Shown here: piece after piece, positions 56,901-64,000 of the stretch
Layout of the letters: each line of letters opens with the position of its first letter
How positions within the stretch are numbered: the stretch's first letter is position 1
Source of the DNA: Ramazzottius varieornatus
Lineage: Eukaryota > Tardigrada > Eutardigrada > Parachela > Ramazzottiidae
Direction of reading: 5' to 3'
DNA length: 64,000 nt
Assembly (NCBI GenBank): GCA_001949185.1
Contig: BDGG01000009.1
Span: forward strand, 617,347-681,346
Position numbers and translations under genes: made by a program
Notes under the pieces: generated by a model
Told to the model about the DNA's origin: nothing
Seen by the model: the letters and a program-made list of their open reading frames with translations, nothing else
The model's database searches: none

Positions 56901-59900
56901 GTGTCAGTGACGAAAGTGGTGATAGCGATGACACTGGAGGCACTACTTCTGCACCGAGACCTCAGGGCGTGGCTGTGCTTAGCGATGTCGACACTGCGAG
57001 AATCCAAGAAATCCGCTCTCAGAATTCCGGTACGAAAACCAAGCCTGCGAACCTCGCAATACTGTACTTGAGGGCCGTCCAACAAATTTGACCACGTTGT
57101 TTACTCAAGTGGCGCACCATGCCGGTAACGTTGGCTGACAACACGCGCCACTTGACAAAGCAATATTGTAAAGTCTGGTTTTTTTAAAAAGCGACACACG
57201 TTCTCACTACTGATGGTTGGTTGCGTGCGCCACTTGGGAAAAATTTCTGATCGGGTTTGTTTCGCGGTTCCCCATTTTAGAATTTGAATTTCTTGAGCAT
57301 CTGAAATATTTCAGGCCCGTCGGTGAACTCTCTGAATGTCAATTCGGTTCGTGCCACTACCACTCCCCAAACAACTACTGCGAGTCAGCCAGTACGACCA
57401 GCACAGAGCGCTTCCGCCGACCGAGGGGTTATTCACGACTGCCAAGGCGGCTGGAAGTTCCCTGCGGGCTGCGATGTCAGCAAGGACTGCGCCTACGTCG
57501 CAAGATGGAAGCAAGTGCCTATGGACAACTCTATTCGGTTCAAGATCACCACCCGAGATGCCGACAAGTGGACCGGTATCGGCTTCTCCAAGAAGAAGAG
57601 CCTTGTGAGTCCCTTCCCCTTCCTAAATCTACACTATGATTAGAAAAGTGTGTTCTTTTGTAGGAAGATGTCGACATGATCACCGGATGGGTTGACAAGA
57701 GCAACAAGATCATGATTCAAGACCGACACGGCGACGCACACGCTCCCATCTTGGACCAGCAACAGACCATCTTCAACCTCCGCGGTTCTCGTTCGGGCAA
57801 CATGACCACTATTGACTTCACTCGCCCTCAGAGATCCTCAAACACGCAGGACGTCCAGATCGACGATCAGAACTGCCCGTACTTCGTCTTCCCTGTTAAA
57901 GGTGGCGCCTATGAAACTTTCACTCAACGGATCCAACCTCATGAGGACGACCCGGAAATGTCCGACGTTGGCGTCTGCATATCGAAATGCCCAGCTTCCG
58001 AAGGTAAAAACTGCCTGACCGAAATATTCCAGCAACCCAACGCATTAGAAAAGATAAGAGCTCAGCATACAAACTCCCCTGATCGCTTATTCAAAGCGCA
58101 CATTTGCACTATTGTTTGGCTGAAAGCCTGCGCCACTTGGGAAAACAATCTTGTCGAGTCCAACTATTTTCTGCAAGTGGCGTATGTTTCCACCGTTACT
58201 TGCTGAAAAAGGCGCACATCTTTTACATCAATTCATTTTGCAGGTGGAATCGAGCAGACAAGAACAACCTGGGTTTCTTCCACCACGACGAAAGCTCCTA
58301 GTACCACCACAACTGCTACTGCCACCGATAACAGTTCAGACTACGAAGATGAAGCTACCACTTCATCCGCCGCAGCGCCTCAACCAAAATCCGCCGGAGC
58401 TGTCTCCGGCAACACCGGTGGACAGTGCACGGTCGAAGGCGCCGTCGTCTCACTCAACCCCTGTCAGAACTGTTCTTGCCACAATGGGCTCATCCAATGC
58501 CTTAACATCAACTGTCGCGAGTCCTTCATGCAACACTTTGGCTGCATTCCCTTGTTCAAAGTGGGAGTATGTTGCCCATCGTGGCAGTGCCCCGACAAGA
58601 ACACCACGACTGAGTTGGCTGCCACCACTCAAACACCTCAGCTGAATGTGGCTATTGCCTCAGGACGCGCTGGACAACGCAGTACAGTACAGAGAACCCT
58701 CAGCACGGTCAACCCTGATAAAGTCCTGGTGGAACAAAAGACGCAACAGGTGGATAGCTTGAACGAGAAGAGCGCTGGAGGGAATCAGCTGGACGCTAAT
58801 GCTGAAGTGCAAGAGAACACCACGCCTTCGGTTTTGATTGAGCCACATGCCGAGACCGATGTTTGCAAGGGCTTCGTGTGTGGAACCAACGCTACTTGTG
58901 TGGTGGTGGGAGCGGGTATTCCAGGGTGTGTGTGCAAGGCTGGTTTCGAAGGAAACGCAAGAATCGCCTGTCGTAAGTCCCCTTTCTGATTGCTCGATCT
59001 CGGATCCGAGGCAGAAAGCAAGCTCGGTATAACCATGTAACTTTCCCTAGTGCGTCCTAGCCAGAAGAGCAGGAATATTTGCTCGAGCGTCAGGTGCGGA
59101 CAGAATGCCAAATGCTTCAACATTGACGGAAGACCTCGTAAGTACCTATAGATATTTCTAACATTGAATTGGAAAACGATTTGAGTCGAAACTGCATCGG
59201 TGATTTGTGAATTTTAGAATGCAAGTGTGACAATGGATTCAGCGGTAACCCCAACGTTGCGTGCGGTAAGTCAAACGCAGCCCAACAAATGGCACTGACG
59301 TGCTGGCTTGGTTCGTGACAAGATCGGTCTCACTTTTGCAGATACGGAAATCAAGGGAGGATTTGTGCAGCCTCCCGAATGCCAGCTCCGCAGCGAGATT
59401 GGAGGATGCCAAAACTTTGGAATGCGCTGGCAATACGATTCGTAAGTCCGACGTCAAAAGCTTACCTAGACGCCTCTCCAAGCCTAATAAAGCTCTATCC
59501 ATACAGACGCATTTCCGGATGCCGCCAGTTTGTCTACAGTGGGTGCGCGGGCAATGATAATAATTTCGAAAGCCGGGCACAGTGCGAACGCCGCTGTTCG
59601 CCAGTGAAGCGTCTCTACAAAGGTAGGCTGGTCGTTGCCAAAAACGAAAGCATCTTTTAGTATGTACGTCCTATTTTAGATAAACTATGCGACGCGGAAG
59701 AGGACCTCGACAGTCCAGCCTGCGCCCGCTGCGAGTGTACGGAGCAAGGCTTCGTGGCCTGCACACCAGTCTCTTGTGGGGCGCCACCGAACAAGGACTG
59801 CCACGTCATCCCCCAAGCCGGAGAGTGTTGCCCCAAATACGACTGTAGCATCCCCACCTCCACCAACACTTCCGGGTCCGTCGTATCGAATACCCGAAGT

Positions 59901-61192
59901 GACAACTGCAAAGGCGTCATCTGCCGTGAACCCGTCTTCAAGCCGGGCTGCAGCCGAGTGCAACTTCCTGGAGAATGCTGTCCCACCATCCAGTGCGGTA
60001 AGAACTTCCCTAGTCCGTTTCATTCGAACGATCAATCAAGCCGAAATGAAAGTAGAAAAATGGAGAAGTCATTTAAAGTTTCTGTTCATCAGTTTACAAT
60101 GGTGTAGAAAAGGAGTGAGGTCGCCAAACAAATTCGACAAAACTATTTCCCCAAGTGGCGCATGTTTGCTATGCTCTTGGCTGGAAGCGTGTGCCACTTG
60201 GAAACCCGATTCTGTCGAGTTTGTGGCCAAGGTCTCACTCGTGCTTTTTCCGCAGGACCATGTTTTTTTGTACGGATTTTTTATAGAATATTATTCAGGT
60301 GCGGCTGCCATGAACAATACGGACGAAAGCAATTCGAACACCGGAAGTTTGACCATTATCAGCTCTGACAGCAACGGGGCTTCGGTTACTTCATCCAATA
60401 ACGGAAAGCTTGCCGGAGTTCCATGCTCGGATGACGAGAAGATCAGTTCCTCCAACCCTTGTCTCAACTGCCAATGCATCAACAACGTCACCACCTGCAA
60501 CCAAGTCATCTGCTCGCCCATCACTCCCGAACAACGCCGCAAATGTCGCATCACGCAACTGGTATAGAGGACCATCTCAAATTACCCCGATGAATTTCCT
60601 ACTGTTACTAACGCATTCTTCATTTCCACCCACGCAGCCAAACCAATGTTGTCTTAGCGTCGAGTGCTTCCCGGTAAGACAATCAGCAAGTACAGCTGGC
60701 TTTACAACACCCCTTTCCACAACACTGGCGGATGTCCTTGTGGCTGAAGACCAGGAATCTGCTGAGCAAGCCACCACACAAGGCAGCACTGTTCTATCCA
60801 CTCGAACTTCCACTACAACCATCAGCACTAGCACTGCTACAGCCAGCACCATCAGAAGAAGAACCTCAACGTCATCGGCTACCACGGCCAGTCCTGCGAC
60901 GACGGTGAGGCCCACTTCGACCACAGCCACAGTTGCAGCGGCTGTAGGCGGAAAGAGTGGCTGTTCGGAGGTTGCCGATGCTGGAGTGTGCCGAGCCAAC
61001 ATCACTCGCTACTTCTTCAATGCCGCAACCGGAAGTTGCGAGTCCTTCACCTACTCTGGTTGTGGCGGCAACAAAAAGTAGGAAAACTTCACCGAAAAAC
61101 AATCATTTTGGAGAAGCTGCTGTAAACTAAAACTTGACTTTCTTTGTAGTCGTTACCTGACCAAGGAACGGTGCGAAGCCAGCTGTAAATAA
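53967..61192 (+). CDS. Secreted multidomain VWC-DOMON-EGF-Kunitz protein (1594 aa)
   Basis: Sixteen exons, all in frame: 53967-54144, 54561-55655, 55894-55947, 56242-56436, 56541-57029, 57315-57604, 57664-58003, 58244-58972, 59051-59137, 59218-59265, 59342-59441, 59507-59622, 59680-59997, 60299-60561, 60638-61077 and 61150-61192. After a signal peptide come a Gln/Pro/Gly-rich region (to about 360), VWC1 (365-424), VWC2 (445-507), a Thr/Ser linker, and a DOMON domain (about 715-865) with KWTGIGFSKKKSLEDVDMI and a following GWVDK strand. Next are VWC3 (about 955-1010), two EGF-like modules (1085-1168), Kunitz 1 (about 1180-1235), VWC4, a half VWC, VWC5 (to about 1446), a Ser/Thr linker and Kunitz 2 (about 1535-1594). 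VWC domains often bind BMP ligands and DOMON binds haem or sugar. An extracellular-matrix role is inferred. Confidence 0.9.
54190..54292. mobile_element. Fold-back MITE, degenerate (intron 1)
   Basis: The left inner core is mostly lost. The right half CGTGCTCCACTTGGG and the outer arm ACTATTTTACCGACGTTTCC remain. Confidence 0.6.
55975..56176. mobile_element. Fold-back MITE, double hairpin, full length (intron 3, 202 bp)
   Basis: It runs from GGGAGGTCAGCAGACCGAAC to ACGTTTCGTTTGCCGACCTC plus CC. Two inner hairpins are intact (TAAGTGGCGTACG/ATGCGCCACTTGG and CAGTGGCGCACG/GTGTACGCCACTTA). Confidence 0.85.
57073..57278. mobile_element. Fold-back MITE, double hairpin (intron 5)
   Basis: The first core is CTCAAGTGGCGCACCA/CACGCGCCACTTGAC. 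The second keeps its right arm (GCGTGCGCCACTTGGG) but its left is degenerate. It ends GGTTTGTTTCGCGGTTCCCC. Confidence 0.75.
58078..58220. mobile_element. Fold-back MITE, truncated double copy (intron 7)
   Basis: The first hairpin lacks its outer left arm (AAAGCGCACATTTGC/AGCCTGCGCCACTTGGG). The second begins GCAAGTGGCGTATG and stops at AAAGGCGCACATC. Confidence 0.65.
60116..60238. mobile_element. Fold-back MITE, single hairpin, full length (intron 13, 123 bp)
   Basis: Complete copy from TGAGGTCGCCAAACAAATTC to GAGTTTGTGGCCAAGGTCTC plus A. The core is CCCAAGTGGCGCATG/GCGTGTGCCACTTGG. Confidence 0.85.
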
Positions 61193-62423
61193 ACCATCCC
61201 CGACCAAAAGACCCTTTGAAAAGCTCTTCTACCCCAAAAAGGGTGCGACAGTTTAGGCAAAAATTTGTTCATGTTGTCTGTTTTGGAGAAAAGTTGGACG
61301 ACTTCCTTCCTGGTTTGTCTCTGGTTTGTTAGCAGTTTTCCGAGAAAGCACCCTGTGCTTTACAGAATCAGCTTCCGCTATTGTAAATAGTAAGCATTCT
61401 GGTTCTTATGGGAAAATACAATAACGCGAAGCCAAGGTTCGGACAACATCACAATCAAGGACGTCGTGAAGCGAGAACTATACGTAAATATCCCTAAAAG
61501 TCTGGAGAGTTCTTGCACAGACCGTAGTACGATACAGTGGGGTGTCAGCAGTAGCTTTAAACAGACCCTCATCTCAAGTGGCGCATTTTTCTATTGTTAC
61601 GAGTCGAGTAGGTGCGCCACCCGGTGAAACAATCGGCGTGGATTCATTTGCCGACCTCCCAACTTAAGGCCACACTTCCGTCAACATCGAGGCCATCGAT
61701 TGCATGACCAATGGCCGATATGTGCTCCCCAGCTGATCGCCGGGGGAAGTCAACGTTCAGACAGTTTGACAAGAACCTCACTTTCTGGATAACCTCTACG
61801 TAACAACAGCAGCAAAACAGACACGTCGTACGAGACATTTGTGGAAACCCGACACCGGCAAACCCGTCAAGGAAAGGATTTACGACTTTTGCAGGTAGCC
61901 TGCTCGTTGCATGTTTATACTGTCTCATATTACGTCTTTATGGTGCTGAGATGGTGGGTCTGTCACGCCTTCATGGTGCATCAAGCGGACACCTATCCAA
62001 GCGGACGCGTCAAGCAGGAGTGTCTCTCCATAAAACCCCATCAGAAACACCATACAAACTGTCACTTCATTCGTACTCACTCACACTCATATTTCCACCG
62101 AAGAAACTAGCTATATATACCGGCAATACATATGCTGCAGTCAGGAGTTCATTGTCTGCCGTTTAACTTTTCGCTACAGTAATCTATTTGAAGTGGTATG
62201 TAAAACGAACCTTGGTATATGTCGCATGTCCTGTTGGCTCACCCACCATCAATGTTGTGATGCTTTTTGCTGAATAAAGTAACGAGCCTACCTCGATTCG
62301 TTTTGTCCTCATACTACAGCGCAAGGTTGACGCGGAAAATCTACCGTTTATCTGTACCGGAAATACCAACTCGAAATTACTTCCGGTCAGTTCCTTCCTC
62401 TTCCCATACAGACCAAGTTGGGA
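61193..62423. other. Intergenic region between the two Kunitz-bearing genes
   Basis: It carries a fold-back element (61562-61660) and the promoter of the last gene, with TATATATA near 62110 as a possible TATA box about 310 bp from the start codon. No additional gene is supported. Confidence 0.4.
61562..61660. mobile_element. Fold-back MITE, left arm truncated
   Basis: The core CTCAAGTGGCGCATTT pairs with AGGTGCGCCACCCGG, and the right arm is GGATTCATTTGCCGACCTCC plus C. The outer left arm is missing. Confidence 0.7.
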
Positions 62424-63687
62424 ATGTTCTTCGCAATGAACCACTGGTTTTTCCTCGCGGAATACCTCGTCGTTTTCTCTGGACTGCTTCAGCGTATCTC
62501 TTCACAGTTGGTTGCCGAGCCAAAAGACTGTAAGTAAATAATGGTGAAGGAAGAGCGTGTTTGTTTGATAAGGGGAGATAAACGCTGAATCTGCATAACA
62601 TACTATAAAGTTTTGATTTTGGCCGTCGCCGCATTCAAGAGTGTTGATAAACAAACTGACGTTTGATGGAGTTAGATCAAACATCATCATGGCGGCAGAT
62701 GTCTCATGGTCATTACCGTCCTGCTGTTGACATCCGTGTTCACCGATATGGTACTATTACTAAAACAAGCGTCGAAGTTTCCGATAATATCACCCGCGAG
62801 TAAAAAAGCCTCAGCTAAGTAAACTTTGCCGTGCTACACGGGAAACTTTATGACCATATGAAACATGCGGCGCAACATCCTGTGAAATCATTAGGGAAAA
62901 AATTGTTGTAAGATGGCGCACACTGGAGTTTGTTGGTGCAGGTATTGATTATGTCGTGTCCAGAATTTTCTTGGGATGATTGTTAAGTGGTAGGAACAGT
63001 TTCCCATCAAGCCTGTATAGTCGGGTGGAATTTTTGTCATTTTCTGGGGTTCTTTGTGCTTGCAGATTGCCGCCTAACGCCTGAAAGGGGACCCTGCAGA
63101 GAATCTCAGCGGAGATGGTACTATGACGTCAAAGTGGACAACTGCACTCAGTTTGTTTTCGGAGGATGCTCCGGTAACCAAAACAATTTCGATACATTCG
63201 AGCGATGCGACTTGACATGTCGTCGGACAAGAAACTCGGCCTCGACAATCGGATATATGTTCGCCAGCGGGATCGGACCTAATCTACCAGGTACGTGTTT
63301 GGGTCTTTTCACTTACGTCACTGCAAACTTTTCCCGCCCAATTTTTAAAATGAGGAAACCTTCCGTTATGAATTTATCTCAAAAGTCAGCAAACAAAAAA
63401 TCAAAACAAATCTGGGTACTTGTTTTTGCAGACAGTCAGCGCCGTTCATCCTCATCGGGCGTGGACGATCGCGGAAACACGAACGTCTTGCTCGGTACCG
63501 ACAGCGTTGATGGTGAGAAACCTAAGCATGAATAATTGTAGTCGTAAACCTTCGTGAAGGTACACAGGGATAATCTTTCGCGCCACTCTTGCACAGAATG
63601 CGATCAACCTGTTCAACGCGGCTTCTGCTCAAGTTTCATACCAAGATGGCATCACAATGGCTCGTCATGTGAGCTCTTCTACTTCAG
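62424..63687 (+). CDS. Secreted Kunitz-domain protein, 3' end beyond window
   Basis: The exons seen are 62424-62529, 63066-63290, 63432-63512 and 63597-63687. The last ends at a GTACTA donor in phase 2, and the remainder lies to the right. A signal-anchor-like N-terminus (MFFAMNHWFFLAEYLVVFSG) leads into a complete Kunitz domain (YCRLTPERGPCRESQRRWYY, then FVFGGCSGNQNNFDT and the last two cysteines). Arg follows the second cysteine, the P1 position, so trypsin-like proteases are plausible targets. A Ser/Asp/Gly linker follows. A second Kunitz domain begins CDQPVQRGFCSSFIPRW with Ser at P1 and is cut after CELFYF. It lies head to tail after the large VWC/DOMON/Kunitz gene and may share its origin. 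Confidence 0.85.
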
Positions 63688-63821
63688 GTACTACACTGTC
63701 GTGCGGCAAATAAGATTACAAAGTGCCAACGCACAGTCTAAAAAACCTCCTGTGTATCTCGAACTCTTTGCGGAAGCTAATTTCGAACCTGAAGAAGATC
63801 CGAGAGCCCAGCGAAGAATCT

Positions 63822-64000
63822 AGCCAGATCGTTTCCTTGAGTGGCGCACGCTCGTGGTCATAATGGCAGGAACCGTGCGTCGCTTGGGATCGTGTCGAAT
63901 GTGATTGTGACATCAAGTTACGAACTTTGACAGTCTTATTGGTTGAAAGGGTGCGCCCCTTGGAAAAACGATTTGGTAAGGTTCGCTTATCGAGCTCCCA
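63822..64000. mobile_element. Fold-back MITE, double hairpin at the window edge
   Basis: The first core is TTGAGTGGCGCACGC/ACCGTGCGTCGCTTGGG, and the second ends GGTGCGCCCCTTGG. The right arm GTTCGCTTATCGAGCTCCCA coincides with the end of the window. It lies in the intron that splits the last Kunitz domain. Confidence 0.75.

Noticed and set aside
1-64000. Treating the repeated hairpins as a CRISPR array or as rho-independent terminators
   Set aside because: The DNA is eukaryotic, the copies are dispersed at irregular distances in introns on both sides of exons, and they have transposon-like outer arms.

Overview
The window is animal nuclear DNA. Genes are split into short exons by GT-AG introns, most only 55-100 bp long unless a mobile element sits inside them, and products include calreticulins with C-terminal HDEL, CDC20, fructosamine-3-kinase, thymidine phosphorylase, a class A GPCR and many secreted proteins. 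YLPP-repeat and ZP-type proteins suggest an ecdysozoan. A tardigrade or another small ecdysozoan is my best guess, but nothing here proves it. I rebuilt exon structures by hand from splice sites, and every gene model given with exons keeps reading frame through all of its junctions.

Layout. 0.4-5.4 kb: a tandem pair of calreticulins, one canonical and one without the acidic tail. 6.7-8.8 kb (minus): a four-pass membrane protein. 10.0-11.7 kb: fructosamine-3-kinase. 11.9-12.4 kb (minus): a STMP1/SLC35A4-microprotein-like mitochondrial microprotein, divergent from a phytanoyl-CoA-dioxygenase-like gene at 12.9-14.3 kb that has lost its iron ligands. 14.9-21.0 kb (minus): a Gln/Pro/Gly-rich and a Gly-rich secreted protein. 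22.7-23.6 kb: an unrecognised secreted protein. 25.1-25.9 kb: a Gly/Trp/Leu-rich secreted protein. 27.1-30.2 kb: CDC20. 30.7-32.5 kb: two tandem genes for a small secreted peptide. 32.8-34.3 kb (minus): a Gln/Ser/Asn-rich secreted protein. 36.4-38.8 kb: thymidine phosphorylase. 39.6-44.0 kb: a 1268-residue Thr-rich YLPP-repeat protein. 45.4-48.5 kb (minus): a rhodopsin-like GPCR. 52.3-53.2 kb: a ZP-N-like secreted protein. 54.0-61.2 kb: a 1594-residue VWC/DOMON/EGF/Kunitz protein. 62.4 kb to the right edge: a Kunitz protein cut by the window.

Two themes stand out. First, a family of short fold-back elements (inner arms resembling AAGTGGCGCACG and CGTGCGCCACTT, outer arms resembling GGGACGTCGGCAAACGAA) occurs in about 40 copies, mostly inside introns. 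The cleanest single-hairpin copies are 123 bp, while double-hairpin copies are about 190-200 bp. Second, the window is rich in secreted, low-complexity or cysteine-module proteins of an extracellular-matrix, cuticle or mucus type, interspersed with unrelated housekeeping genes. No RNA gene or CRISPR array was found.
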